The notes beneath the pieces are model-generated. The model did no database searches and was not told where the DNA came from. It was given only the letters and a program-made list of their open reading frames with translations. From positions 1 to 64,000 of the forward strand of contig QFOD01000010.1 in the NCBI GenBank assembly GCA_003241055.1: 64,000 nucleotides of DNA, read 5' to 3'. This document shows, piece after piece, positions 49,331 to 59,177 of the stretch. This stretch comes from Roseateles depolymerans. GTDB lineage: Bacteria > Pseudomonadota > Gammaproteobacteria > Burkholderiales > Burkholderiaceae_C. The translations under genes and the position numbers were made by a program. Numbering within the stretch: the first letter of the stretch is position 1; every line of letters begins with the position of its first letter.

Positions 49331-50397
49331 TGCGGCACCTTCAGGGCCAGGCCCTCAGGCCAGGCGGCGTTCGCGTCCAGCTTGATCCAGGCCACGCCCG
49401 GCAGGCCGGTCTTCACCAGCTTGAGGTGCTTCTGCAGCAGCGCGCGGTCGATCTGCGCCTTCACGCGGAACATCAGCTTCTGGCGTTCGCTGGCGGTTTC
49501 CACCGTCTTGGGCGTGAACTGCGCCATGCTGGCCACGAAGCTCAGCTTGGCCGGAATGACGTACTGCGGCGCGGCGTCCAGCACCACATGCACCTCGGAG
49601 CCCAGCACCAGCTTGCCGGCCACGGCCTCAGGCACGAAGAAGGTCATGTAGACGTCGCTGAGGTCCAGCACATTGAGCACCTTGCCGCCGTTGCCCACCA
49701 CCTCGCCCGGCTGGGCGATGCGGTACTGCACACGGCCATCACGCGGCGCGACGAGCACGGCATCGTCCATGTCGGCCTTGATGCGCTTGATGGTGGCGTC
49801 CGCCGCCTTCACCGCGGCCTGAGCCCCGCCCACCTGCGTGCGCGCGGCCACGACCGCGGCCGTGGCCGCGGCCACCTGGGCCTTGGCCGCCTCGGCGCCG
49901 GCCCGGGCACTGCGCACCCGCGCGCGGTCGTCGTCCAGCTCCTGCACCGAGGACGCCCCTTCGCGCGACAGCGTCTCGGAGCGGCTCAGCCGGCGCTGTG
50001 CGGCGTCCAGATCGCTCTCGCGCGCCACCACCTGGGCCTGGGTGGACTGCTGGTCGCTCAGCCGCATGGCCACCTGCGCCTCGGCGCTGGCCACGCCGGT
50101 GACGGCCCGCTGGTATTGCGCCTGGGCCTCGTCCAGCTGCGCCTGCAGCGTGGTGACCTGCATGCGCGCCAGCGGCTGGCCGGCAGTGACGAAGTCACCC
50201 TCGTCCGCGAGGATGGCCTCGATGCGGCCGCCCAGCTTGGCCGCCACATCCACCTCGGTGGCCTCGATGCGGCCGTTGCCGCTGGCAAAGCCCTCGCCCG
50301 GGCCGGTGTGGCGCAGGTTGTACCAGGCGTAGGCACTGCCGGCGGCAGCCGCAATCACCAGGGCGGGCAGGACAAGTCGACGTGTGTTTAGAGCCAT
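49327..50397 (-). CDS. HlyD-family membrane fusion protein (YhiI-like)
   Basis: Periplasmic adaptor of 356 residues anchored by an N-terminal segment (about 6-25). The lipoyl/biotinyl half-motifs are EVDVAAKLGGRIEAILADEGDFVTAGQPLARM and DAVLVAPRDGRVQYRIAQPGEVV, separated by a long alpha-helical hairpin (about 75-215). It would link the RbbA-YhhJ inner-membrane exporter to the TolC-like channel encoded 10 bp upstream. Start at ATG 50397; the upstream open frame overlaps the tolC-like gene and is rejected. Confidence 0.92.
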   Translation of the reverse strand: MALNTRRLVLPALVIAAAAGSAYAWYNLRHTGPGEGFASGNGRIEATEVDVAAKLGGRIEAILADEGDFVTAGQPLARMQVTTLQAQLDEAQAQYQRAVTGVASAEAQVAMRLSDQQSTQAQVVARESDLDAAQRRLSRSETLSREGASSVQELDDDRARVRSARAGAEAAKAQVAAATAAVVAARTQVGGAQAAVKAADATIKRIKADMDDAVLVAPRDGRVQYRIAQPGEVVGNGGKVLNVLDLSDVYMTFFVPEAVAGKLVLGSEVHVVLDAAPQYVIPAKLSFVASMAQFTPKTVETASERQKLMFRVKAQIDRALLQKHLKLVKTGLPGVAWIKLDANAAWPEGLALKVPQ

Positions 50398-50407
50398 GAC
50401 AACGGAT

Positions 50408-51850
50408 TCAGTGCGTGGACGATGTGGACGGAGCCGCGGGCGCGGCAACGGCGGTGGCAGCCTCGGGGGCGCCGCCGCCCAGGGCGGCGAACAGCGCGAC
50501 ACGGCTGCTCAGCAGGGCGCCGCGCACCTGCGCGCGCTGCTGCTCGGCCGTCAGCAGATCGCGCTCGGCATCGAGCACCTCGAGATACGGCGCGGCGCCG
50601 CTGTCGTAGCGCAGCTTGGCCAGGCGGGCCCGCTCCTTCTGGGAGGCCAGCGCGCGGTCGGCGATCTCCAGTTGGTCGGCGAACGACTGGCGTGCGGCCA
50701 GCGCGTCGGCCACGTCCTTGAAGGCCTGCTGCACGGTGCGCTCGTACTGGGCCACCGCTTCGTCGCGGCGCAGGGTTTCGAGTGACAGGTTTTGCTCGCG
50801 TCGGCCGCCGTCGAAGATGGGCAGCGAGATGCTCGGCGCGAACTGCCAGGCGCGGCTGCCGCGATCGAACAGCCCCCCCAGCTCGGCGCTCGCGGTGCCG
50901 AAGGCCGCCGTCAGCTGCACCTGCGGGAAGAACGCGGCGCGCGCCGCCCCCACATTGGCATGGGCGGCGCGCAGCTTGTGGTCTGCGGCCAGCAGGTCGG
51001 GGCGGCGCTGCAGCAGCTGTGATGGCAGGCCCGGACGCAACGAGGCCATCAAGGCCGCGTCGTCGAGCGGCACCGCTTCGGTCCGCAGGCGAGGAACCTC
51101 GCCCACCAGCAATTGCAGCGCCTGCCACTGGGCCTCGCGCTGCTGCTCGAGCTGCACCTGAAGCGCCTCGGCCTGGGTCAGCAGGGTCTCGACCTGGGTC
51201 ACCGACAGGCGCGACACCGCGCCCACGGCCTCTCGACGCGAGAAGATCTTCAGCGTTTCACGCCGGCTGGCCACGGTCTGGCGAGCCAGCGCCAGTCGAT
51301 CGTCCAGTGAGCGCAGTTGCACATAGCCGTCCGCCACCTGGGCGATCAGCGACAGCGTGAACGCGCGGCGCTGCTCGTCGGCCGCCAGGAAGGACTCCAG
51401 CGCGGCGTCCTTCAACAGACCCAGACGGCCCCAGAAGTCGATCTCCCAGTTGCTCAGACCCAGCCCGATCTGCACATCGCCCGCCACCAGCGGCCGGCGC
51501 GTGAGGTTGAGGTCGGCCGGCGTCAGCGAACGGCTGTTGCTCGCCTGCACGCCCACGACCGGGAACTGGGCCGCGCGCTGCAGCCCGTAGGCCGCGCGGG
51601 CCTGCTCCACCCGCGCCAGCGTCACGCGCAGGTCGCGGTTGTTGGACAGCGCCTGCTCGATCAGGCCACGCAGCTCGTCGGCGACGAAATAGTCCCGCCA
51701 GGCCGGCAGTTCGGCCGCCGCCTCATCACCGCGGGGATAGCTGGATGCCAGCGGCGCGGCGGGCTGCGGTGCCGGCCCCTGCAGCGACATGCAGGCGCTC
51801 AGCGCCGCACTGGCGATGCAGCAGGCCGCCAGACTAGGTCTGATGCTCAT
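50408..51850 (-). CDS. outer-membrane efflux lipoprotein (NodT/OprM-like)
   Basis: Outer-membrane channel of 480 residues with lipobox LSACMS near Cys20 and typical RND/ABC-system TolC features: AWRDYFVADELRGLIEQALSNNRDLRVTLARVEQARA, then SNWEIDFWGRLGLLKDAALESFLA, and the second repeat RPDLLAADHKLRAAHANVGAARAAFFPQVQLTAAFG. First gene of the four-gene export operon. The TetR-type gene diverges from it, with operator-like palindromes in the 133-bp gap. Confidence 0.93.
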   Translation of the reverse strand: MSIRPSLAACCIASAALSACMSLQGPAPQPAAPLASSYPRGDEAAAELPAWRDYFVADELRGLIEQALSNNRDLRVTLARVEQARAAYGLQRAAQFPVVGVQASNSRSLTPADLNLTRRPLVAGDVQIGLGLSNWEIDFWGRLGLLKDAALESFLAADEQRRAFTLSLIAQVADGYVQLRSLDDRLALARQTVASRRETLKIFSRREAVGAVSRLSVTQVETLLTQAEALQVQLEQQREAQWQALQLLVGEVPRLRTEAVPLDDAALMASLRPGLPSQLLQRRPDLLAADHKLRAAHANVGAARAAFFPQVQLTAAFGTASAELGGLFDRGSRAWQFAPSISLPIFDGGRREQNLSLETLRRDEAVAQYERTVQQAFKDVADALAARQSFADQLEIADRALASQKERARLAKLRYDSGAAPYLEVLDAERDLLTAEQQRAQVRGALLSSRVALFAALGGGAPEAATAVAAPAAPSTSSTH

Positions 51851-51934
51851 TCTCGACTCCCTGACTCCACGGCAGCACACTCCCTCATGACGACCGAGTT
51901 CAGCGCAGTCTATGGGTCGCCCCTCGCCCGCCAC

Positions 51935-51948
51935 TTGATCTGAATCAA
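51935..51948. promoter_or_regulatory. perfect FNR/Anr-type box
   Basis: TTGAT (51935-51939), CTGA, ATCAA (51944-51948) matches the FNR-family consensus TTGATNNNNATCAA exactly, and the flanking C and G extend the dyad by one pair. It lies in the divergent tetR/efflux promoter region, next to a TetR-like operator. Seen directly; binding is inference. Confidence 0.6.
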
Positions 51949-51955
51949 GTTAGCG

Positions 51956-51969
51956 ACCGACCAGTCGGT
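51956..51969. promoter_or_regulatory. TetR-type operator palindrome
   Basis: ACCGAC (51956-51961) and GTCGGT (51964-51969) form a perfect inverted repeat with a two-base centre. The ACCGACNNGTCGGT form is characteristic of operators of TetR regulators that control RND or ABC efflux operons. It lies 14 bp before the TetR-type start codon and 105 bp before the efflux gene start. Confidence 0.7.
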
Positions 51970-51983
51970 TTCTACTCCGCCCC

Positions 51984-52661
51984 ATGATGCCCGCCGCCCT
52001 CTCGCCCCAACCGGGCGTCGCGCGCCGCCGCCCGGCGCGCTGCCGCATGCCTGCCGAAATCCGCATCGCGGAGATCCTGGACGCCGCCCTGGCCCTGTTC
52101 GCCGAGCGCGTCTACGCGAACACGCGCATCGACGACATCGCGCTGCGCGCAGGCCTGTCCAAGGGCGGGGTCTACAACCACTTCGACAGCAAGGATGCGA
52201 TCTTCGAAGGCCTGATGCGGCGCGCGCTGACGCCCCCGGCCGACGAACAGCCGGACGCCGAGGTGCTGGCCAATCCGCGTGTGCTGGCCGCCTGGGTGGT
52301 CGACCGCATCCACACGGTCATCACACGACCGACTTCCATTGCGGTTTTTCGCCTGATCGTTGCCGAAGGGGATCGCGTTCCCCACCTGCTGCAGATGTGG
52401 CAACGCGAGATCGCCGACCCCGGCCATCGCACGCTGAGCGAAACGCTGCGCCTGACGAGCTACGCCCAGAACTCGCTGGCCGCGCGCCTGCCCTGGCTGG
52501 TCGTGTCGCCAGCCGTCTATCTGCTGGTACAGCGCACGCTGCACGGTGAACTCGCGCCGCTCACGCTCGCCGAGCATCGAGAGGCCCATATCGAGCTGCT
52601 GTGCGCCATGATGGGTACGCCCGCTCCCGCGGACTCGTCAATGCCGCCCCAAGCCAATTGA
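51984..52661 (+). CDS. TetR-family repressor of the adjacent efflux operon
   Basis: Regulator of 225 residues. The N-terminal helix-turn-helix is RIAEILDAALALFAERVYANTRIDDIALRAGLSKGGVYNHFDSK-like (motif AGLSKGGVYNHF) at residues 27-70, followed by a ligand-binding helical domain that includes TRPTSIAVFRLIVAEGDRVP. The N-terminal 20 residues are Arg/Pro-rich and poorly conserved, so the start could be internal (ATG 52047). It diverges from the efflux gene across the palindrome ACCGACCAGTCGGT and probably represses both directions. Confidence 0.88.
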   Translation: MMPAALSPQPGVARRRPARCRMPAEIRIAEILDAALALFAERVYANTRIDDIALRAGLSKGGVYNHFDSKDAIFEGLMRRALTPPADEQPDAEVLANPRVLAAWVVDRIHTVITRPTSIAVFRLIVAEGDRVPHLLQMWQREIADPGHRTLSETLRLTSYAQNSLAARLPWLVVSPAVYLLVQRTLHGELAPLTLAEHREAHIELLCAMMGTPAPADSSMPPQAN

Positions 52662-52701
52662 CGGCACCTGCCCGGCACCGCGCGAATGCCGGGTCGCAAT
52701 G

Positions 52702-52728
52702 AAAAAAAGCCGCTGAAAGCGGCTTTTT
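52702..52728. terminator. bidirectional rho-independent terminator (tetR / tRNA-Ser)
   Basis: AGCCGCT (52708-52714), loop GAA, AGCGGCT (52718-52724) with a T-run on the plus strand and a matching A-run giving seven Ts on the minus strand. It serves the TetR gene and the convergent tRNA-Ser. Confidence 0.88.
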
Positions 52729-52734
52729 GTGTTT

Positions 52735-52824
<90 letters not shown>

Positions 52825-52877
52825 TGATTCGGTGTGAGCGAAGCCTGCCATTATAGACAGACTTTTGCCCCTGCCGA

Positions 52878-54173
<1,296 letters not shown>

Positions 54174-54245
54174 GGGTTGTCCTTGAATATCGAAAGCGAA
54201 AGCGGCGCCGGGATCAGGCGCCGCCGTGGATGCGGAACGCCGGGT

Positions 54246-55223
54246 TCAAGATCGGGACGCGCTGACCTCGGCCATGGACTTGTCGCCCAGGCCCAGCGGC
54301 AGCGGGAAGCGCACATGCTCCTCCACGCCGGGCAGGCTGCGCACCGTGGTGGCGCCCAGCTCGCGCAGCCGCGCGATGACGGCCTGCACCAGCACGTCGG
54401 GCGCCGAGGCGCCGGCGGTCAGGCCCACGCGCGGCCGACCTTCCAGCCACTTGGCCTGCAGGTCTTCGGCAGCGTCCACCATGAAGCCCGGCGTGTCCAG
54501 GCGCTCGGCCAGCTCGCGCAGCCGGTTGCTGTTGGAGCTGGTGGGGCTGCCGACCACGATGACCACGTCCACCTGCGGCGCCAGCAGTTTGACCGCGTCC
54601 TGGCGGTTCTGCGTGGCGTAGCAGATGTCCTGCTTCTTGGGCTCGCGCACCTGCGGAAACACGCGCTTGACCTCGGCCAGGATGGCGGCCGCGTCGTCCA
54701 CGCTCAGCGTGGTCTGGGTGACGACGGCCAGTCGGGTCGGGTCTTGCACCCGCACCTTGGCCACGTCCTCGACCTCTTCCACCAGGTAGATGCCCTCGGT
54801 CAGCTGGCCCATCGTGCCCTCGACCTCGGGGTGTCCCTTGTGGCCGATCATGATGAACTCATAGCCCTCGCGGTGCAGCTTGGCCACTTCGACATGGACC
54901 TTGGTCACCAGCGGGCAGGTCGCGTCGAACACCTGGAAGCCGCGCTGCGCGGCCTCGCGGCGCACCTCCTGGCTGACGCCGTGCGCGCTGAACACCAGCG
55001 TCGCGCCGGGCGGCACCTCGGCCAGATCCTCGATGAAGATCGCGCCGCGTGCCTTCAGGTCATTGACCACATAGGTGTTGTGCACGATCTCATGGCGCAC
55101 ATAGATGGGCGCACCGAACTTCAAGAGCGCACGCTCGACGATCTCGATGGCTCGGTCCACGCCAGCGCAGAAGCCTCGCGGCTCGGCCAGCAGCACCTCG
55201 CGCTCAGCGAAAGCAGCCGTCAT
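54246..55223 (-). CDS. ispH: 4-hydroxy-3-methylbut-2-enyl diphosphate reductase IspH
   Basis: Iron-sulphur enzyme of 325 residues for the last MEP-pathway step, making IPP and DMAPP. The three cluster cysteines lie in EPRGFCAGVDRAIEI, VFDATCPLVTKVH and QDICYATQNRQDAV. Substrate-binding VFSAHGVS and GSPTSSNSNRL are present. The ATG at 55223 shares one base with the fkpB stop (TGATG), a coupling overlap; an upstream GTG is rejected. Gene order fkpB-ispH is conserved in proteobacteria. Confidence 0.97.
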   Translation of the reverse strand: MTAAFAEREVLLAEPRGFCAGVDRAIEIVERALLKFGAPIYVRHEIVHNTYVVNDLKARGAIFIEDLAEVPPGATLVFSAHGVSQEVRREAAQRGFQVFDATCPLVTKVHVEVAKLHREGYEFIMIGHKGHPEVEGTMGQLTEGIYLVEEVEDVAKVRVQDPTRLAVVTQTTLSVDDAAAILAEVKRVFPQVREPKKQDICYATQNRQDAVKLLAPQVDVVIVVGSPTSSNSNRLRELAERLDTPGFMVDAAEDLQAKWLEGRPRVGLTAGASAPDVLVQAVIARLRELGATTVRSLPGVEEHVRFPLPLGLGDKSMAEVSASRS

Positions 55224-55666
55224 CACAGCACCCCGATCACTTGCACTTCGAAGCTCACCGGCTGGCCCGCCAGCGGATGATTGAAGTCGAACAACAGCGA
55301 CTCATCGCCCACCTCGCGCACCACGCCGGCATAGCCGCCCTGCCCGTCCGGGCCGGGAAACTGCACCACGTCGCCCACCGAATACACCTCGTCCGGGTCG
55401 CCCAGCTCACGCAGCAGCGTCAGCTTCACCCGCTGCAGCAGCTCGGGGTTGCGCTCGCCGAAGGCCTCGCCGGCCGCGAGCTCGAAGCTCTGGCGGGTGC
55501 CCTCGGGCAGGCCGATCAGCCGGGCCTCGATGGCGGGCGACAGCTGGCCCGAGCCCAGCGACAGCGTCGCAGGTTTGTCGTTGAAGGTGTTCACGAGGTC
55601 CGCGCCGTCCGGGCCGGAGAGCCGGTAGTGCAGCGTCAGGAAGGACCCGGCCTGAATGGGGTTCAT
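55223..55666 (-). CDS. fkpB: FKBP-type peptidyl-prolyl isomerase FkpB (SlpA)
   Basis: SlyD-like isomerase/chaperone of 147 residues. The FKBP part LTLHYRLSGPDGADLVNTFNDKPATLSLGSGQLSPAIEARLIGL and C-terminal FDFNHPLAGQPVSFEVQVI flank the insert-in-flap domain (about 70-125). There is no metal-binding His-rich tail, as in SlpA rather than SlyD. It is first in the fkpB-ispH pair, with a one-base overlap, and diverges from radC. Confidence 0.93.
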   Translation of the reverse strand: MNPIQAGSFLTLHYRLSGPDGADLVNTFNDKPATLSLGSGQLSPAIEARLIGLPEGTRQSFELAAGEAFGERNPELLQRVKLTLLRELGDPDEVYSVGDVVQFPGPDGQGGYAGVVREVGDESLLFDFNHPLAGQPVSFEVQVIGVL

Positions 55667-55743
55667 GCGGAATGTAGGGAAGCGCTTGGCTAGACTGCCG
55701 CGATTTTAAGCGGCGCCCACGGGTGCCCGCCTCGGCTGCCCCG

Positions 55744-56418
55744 ATGTCATTGAACGACCTCCCTCCCGACTCCCGCCCGCGCGAGAAGCTGCTCGCCCGC
55801 GGGCCGCAGGCGCTGGCCGATGCCGAGCTGCTGGCGTTGCTGCTGCGCACGGGGATGCAGGGCCAGCCCGTGCTGCAGCTTGCGCAGGCGCTGCTGGACC
55901 GTTTTGGCGGCTGGGCCGGCCTGCTCTCGGCCAGCGTGGCCGACCTGGGCCAGGTCAAGGGCCTGGGGCCTGCCAAGCGCGCGGAGATCGCCGCGGTGCT
56001 GGAAATCGCCCGGCGCTCGCTGCACCAGCGCCTGGCCGAAAAGCCAGCGATGGCCGATGTCGCCAGCGTCAAGGCCTACCTGCGGCTGCATCTCGGCACA
56101 CTGCCTCACGAGGTGTTCGCAGTGCTGTTCCTGGATGCGCAGCTGCGCCTGATCGCGCTGGAAACGCTGTTCCGGGGCACGCTGACGCAGACCACCGTCC
56201 ACCCGCGGGAGATCGTCAAACGCGCGCTGGAGCTCGGCGCGGCGGCCTGCGTGCTCGCGCACAACCACCCCAGCGGGGTGGCCGAGCCGTCGCGGGCCGA
56301 CGAGCTGCTGACGAAACGCCTGAGCGAGGCCCTGGCGCTGGTGGACGTGCGCGTGGTGGACCACCTCGTGGTGGGCGCGAACGACGTGGTCTCGCTGGCC
56401 GAACGGGGGCTGATGTGA
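55744..56418 (+). CDS. radC: RadC-family JAMM protein
   Basis: Protein of 224 residues. N-terminal helix-hairpin-helix-like region (about 15-90; GQVKGLGPAKRAEIAAVLEIARR) and a C-terminal JAMM/MPN-like metal-binding domain with EVFAVLFLDAQLRL and AHNHPSGVAEPSRAD, the H-x-H-x(n)-D zinc motif. The ATG at 55744 is chosen over a GTG seven codons upstream. Despite its name, a repair function has not held up; it may act at replication forks or in DNA transfer. The next gene overlaps its stop by 4 bp. Confidence 0.94.
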   Translation: MSLNDLPPDSRPREKLLARGPQALADAELLALLLRTGMQGQPVLQLAQALLDRFGGWAGLLSASVADLGQVKGLGPAKRAEIAAVLEIARRSLHQRLAEKPAMADVASVKAYLRLHLGTLPHEVFAVLFLDAQLRLIALETLFRGTLTQTTVHPREIVKRALELGAAACVLAHNHPSGVAEPSRADELLTKRLSEALALVDVRVVDHLVVGANDVVSLAERGLM

Positions 56419-57068
56419 GCAAGCCCACTGACAAGCGCTGGAACAGCCTCGCCGACCTCAAGGGCCTGGGCCGCGAGCTGGCCGCACGCCGCCTGGCAGA
56501 AGAGCTGGAGCGCGAGCGCCGCGAGGCCGCCCGACGCCTGGCCGAGCAGGAGGCCCGGGCCTTCGAGCTGGCCGTGGGGCCGGTGACGGCGCTGAAAACG
56601 CCACCGCGCGTGCTGCACGACCGAGCGCTGCCCGAGCCGGAGCCCCGCCAGCGCGAGGCCGACGAACGCGCGGTGATGCTGCAGGCCCTGTCCGACGAGA
56701 TCGATGTCGAGAGCCTGCTCGACACCGACGAGACCCTGTCCTTCCGCCGCGACACCATCTCGCTGGAGGTGGTGCGCAAGCTGCGCCGCGGCCACTGGAG
56801 CCTGCAGGCCCAGCTGGATCTGCACGGCCTGCGCCGCGATGGCGCCCGCGAGGCTCTGGGGCATTTCATCTCCGACAGCGCCCGGCTCGGACTGCGCTGC
56901 GTGCGGGTGATCCACGGCAAGGGCCACGGCTCACCCGGCCGGGAGCCGGTGCTCAAGGGCCGGGTGCGGCGCTGGCTGGTGCAGAAGCAGGAGGTGCTGG
57001 CCTTCGTGCAGGCCCGCGCCAGCGACGGCGGCACAGGCGCGCTCATCGTGCTGCTGAACTCGCCCTGA
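56415..57068 (+). CDS. Smr-domain protein
   Basis: Protein of 217 residues. The N-terminal half is charged and predicted helical (ELERERREAARRLAEQEAR). The C-terminal Smr domain has QAQLDLHGLRRDGAREALGHFI and the GKG loop CVRVIHGKGHGSPGREPVLKGRVRRWL, with HGKGHGS the nuclease-associated signature. Relatives (SmrB/YfcN) cleave mRNA at collided ribosomes, or nick DNA. GTG at 56415 overlaps the radC stop as GTGA, so the two genes are coupled. Confidence 0.9.
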   Translation: MSKPTDKRWNSLADLKGLGRELAARRLAEELERERREAARRLAEQEARAFELAVGPVTALKTPPRVLHDRALPEPEPRQREADERAVMLQALSDEIDVESLLDTDETLSFRRDTISLEVVRKLRRGHWSLQAQLDLHGLRRDGAREALGHFISDSARLGLRCVRVIHGKGHGSPGREPVLKGRVRRWLVQKQEVLAFVQARASDGGTGALIVLLNSP

Positions 57069-57152
57069 AGCCGCGCTCCCGACGCTGCCGGACAAGGGCA
57101 AGACCCGGCCCGGCACCGCGCTGTCGCATTCGCCCCACGCGGGCCGCCTCCA

Positions 57153-57180
57153 TTGACCTGCCCGGTTAGCGCGGTTTAGT
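57153..57180 (+). promoter_or_regulatory. candidate sigma-70 promoter of the TonB-like gene
   Basis: TTGACC (57153-57158) and TTTAGT (57175-57180) separated by 16 bp, 61 bp upstream of the start codon. The -10 match is modest. Confidence 0.3.
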
Positions 57181-57241
57181 CTGGCCGCCAGCCGCCGCGC
57201 ATGCGCGACACCCGGTTCCCCACGTCGTCAGAGGAGCAACC

Positions 57242-57913
57242 ATGGTTTCGTCCCGCCCTGCCCCCGTCCGCCCCGGCGCTTTTGGCGCCGGCCGCCCCCG
57301 CTACAGCGGACTGCTGGTCGTCGCAGCCCTGCATGGGGTCGCCCTCTGGGCCCTCAGTGCCGGCCTGCTGCAACGGGTGATGCCGCCCAAGGCGCCCGAC
57401 CCACAGCTGACCCCGGTCGTCGAGGCGCCGCCACAGCGCGCACCGGAGCCCGCGCCCATGCTCAAGCCCAGGCTGGAGGTGCCGGTGATCTCGCTGATTC
57501 CGCCGCCCGAACCCTTGATGGACGGTGGGGCCCAGCAGATCGCACCGGCAGCGGCTCCTGCCCCCCTGCTCGCCGGCCCCGCGGGCCCGGCGCAGCCGGG
57601 CGCGACGAGCGAGGGCGCGGCATCAGGCGAAGTAGCGGCCAATGCCCGTCGGGCCATCAGCAACGGGCCCCTGTGCGTGGACATGCCCGCCCCCACGCTG
57701 CCCACGCTGGCCTGGAGCGGGCAGGCCGTGCTGCAGGCCCAGGCCGTGGTTCAGGGCGGGCGCGTGGTGGCGGCCGACATCCGCGTCCTGCAGGGCAGCC
57801 TGGACCCGCGCACCCGCCGCGCGCTGACCCAGGCGGTGCAGACCGCGCTGGCCGGCTATCGCTGCCCGGGTGAGCAGCGCTTCGAGCAGGAATTCAGCTT
57901 CAAGGTGGATTGA
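57242..57913 (+). CDS. TonB-like energy-transducer protein
   Basis: Protein of 223 residues with one N-terminal transmembrane segment (SGLLVVAALHGVALWALSAGL, about 22-42), a proline-rich periplasmic spacer (about 50-125), and a small C-terminal domain with GQAVLQAQAVVQGGRVVAADIRVL and LTQAVQTALAGYRCPGE. This TonB_C-like layout would couple proton-motive force to outer-membrane transport. exbB and exbD are not adjacent, so it may borrow a distant motor. Two cysteines (in PLCVDM and YRCPG) may form a disulphide. GAGGAG precedes the ATG. Confidence 0.72.
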   Translation: MVSSRPAPVRPGAFGAGRPRYSGLLVVAALHGVALWALSAGLLQRVMPPKAPDPQLTPVVEAPPQRAPEPAPMLKPRLEVPVISLIPPPEPLMDGGAQQIAPAAAPAPLLAGPAGPAQPGATSEGAASGEVAANARRAISNGPLCVDMPAPTLPTLAWSGQAVLQAQAVVQGGRVVAADIRVLQGSLDPRTRRALTQAVQTALAGYRCPGEQRFEQEFSFKVD

Positions 57914-57918
57914 GGCGT

Positions 57919-58317
57919 TCAGCCACCGACGTTGCGCATCCAGTCGGCGGTGCCGGCGAAGGACTCGGCCAGCCGCTCACGCAGCGCCGGGTCCACTTCG
58001 CACTCGCCCATGGCCTGCGCCATGCAGGCCAGCCACTGGTCACGCTCGGCAATGCCGATACGAAACGGCAGGTGCCGGGCCCGCAGCCGCGGGTGGCCGA
58101 AGCGCTCGATGTAGTGATTGGGCCCGCCCAGCCAGCCGCACAGGAACCAGAACAGCTTGTTCCGCGCGTCATCCAGGCTGGGGCCATGCACCTCGCGCAG
58201 CCGCGCATAGGCGGGCTCGAGGTCCATCAGGTCGTAGAAACGATCGACGAGCTCGCGCACGCGCGCTTCGCCGCCCAGCCATTCGAAGGCGGTCGCGGGG
58301 GTTGCAGGGGTGGTCAT
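57919..58317 (-). CDS. group II truncated haemoglobin
   Basis: Globin of 132 residues. Group II features are clear: ELVDRFYDLMDLEPAYARLREVHG with TyrB10 in the RFY stretch, the proximal-His region YIERFGHPRLRARHLPFRIG, and WLACM with the TrpG8. These trHbO-type proteins bind oxygen or NO and are linked to peroxide or nitrosative stress handling. The ATG at 58317 gives the usual length. It converges on the TonB-like gene (5-bp gap between stops) and lies just downstream of flhG. Confidence 0.93.
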   Translation of the reverse strand: MTTPATPATAFEWLGGEARVRELVDRFYDLMDLEPAYARLREVHGPSLDDARNKLFWFLCGWLGGPNHYIERFGHPRLRARHLPFRIGIAERDQWLACMAQAMGECEVDPALRERLAESFAGTADWMRNVGG

Positions 58318-58364
58318 GAGGCGTGCTGACGGGGCGCGCGGGCCGGCAAGGCCGGCGCGCGCAT

Positions 58365-59177
58365 TCAACCGATGAGCTTGTTGGCCAGGGCCTTGATGGC
58401 CTGGGCCGCATCGCAACCCGGGTAGTTCTCGAGCATCAGCTGGCGCTTGAGCACGGCCTGCCGAACCGCTGGGTCGGCCTTGACCTCACCCCACAGATCC
58501 AGCCGGAAGTTCTGCCCCGGCGTGGGGCCGACAAAGCGCTGCAGCACCTGCTGCAACTGGCTGCAGATCAGCTTGCCCTCGCCAACGCGGTTGGCCTGAT
58601 TCACGACCAGGCCCACATGGCGGCGCTGCTGCTGCGTGGCCAGCACCTTGATGGTGGCGTAGGCGTCGGTCAGCGAGGTGGGCTCGGGCGTGGCCACCAC
58701 CAGCACATCGGTGGCCAGCGACACCGCGAACAGCACGACGTCGGAAATGCCCGCGCCGGTGTCGAGCAGCACCCAGTCGAAGCGCGGCTTGACCATGTCG
58801 ATGATGTGCAGCAGCTTGTCGCGCACATCAGGCGTGAGCCGCGAGTACTCCACCATGCCGGAACCGGCCAGCAGCACCGAGAAGCCACCGGGCGCCGGCA
58901 GGATGGCCTGGTCCAGCGTGGCCTTTTCGGTGAAGACGTCGTGCAGCGTCAGCTTGGGGTGCAGGTTCAGCACCACATCGAGGTTGGCCAGACCGAGGTC
59001 GGCATCGAGCACCAGCACGCGTTCGCCGCGGGCAGACAGCGCGGCAGCCAGGTTGGCGGTGACGAAGGTCTTGCCGACACCGCCCTTGCCGCTCGTGATG
59101 GCGAGCGTGCGGGCACCCGCACGGGCGGGACGGCTGGGCGGCGGGGTCGGGGCAGCAGGATCGTGGGTCGTGCTCAT
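58365..59177 (-). CDS. flhG: MinD/ParA-family ATPase, FlhG/FleN-like
   Basis: ATPase of 270 residues. Deviant Walker A KGGVGKT at 31-37, VLVLDADLGLANLDVVL, and WVLLDTGAGISDVVLF as the Walker B-like stretch. DLGLANLDV and the downstream VNQANRVGEGK are typical of FlhG (FleN/YlxH), which limits flagellar number and placement. No flhF gene is visible next to it. It is translationally coupled to the upstream diguanylate cyclase (ATGA overlap), suggesting c-di-GMP-linked motility control. Confidence 0.87.
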   Translation of the reverse strand: MSTTHDPAAPTPPPSRPARAGARTLAITSGKGGVGKTFVTANLAAALSARGERVLVLDADLGLANLDVVLNLHPKLTLHDVFTEKATLDQAILPAPGGFSVLLAGSGMVEYSRLTPDVRDKLLHIIDMVKPRFDWVLLDTGAGISDVVLFAVSLATDVLVVATPEPTSLTDAYATIKVLATQQQRRHVGLVVNQANRVGEGKLICSQLQQVLQRFVGPTPGQNFRLDLWGEVKADPAVRQAVLKRQLMLENYPGCDAAQAIKALANKLIG

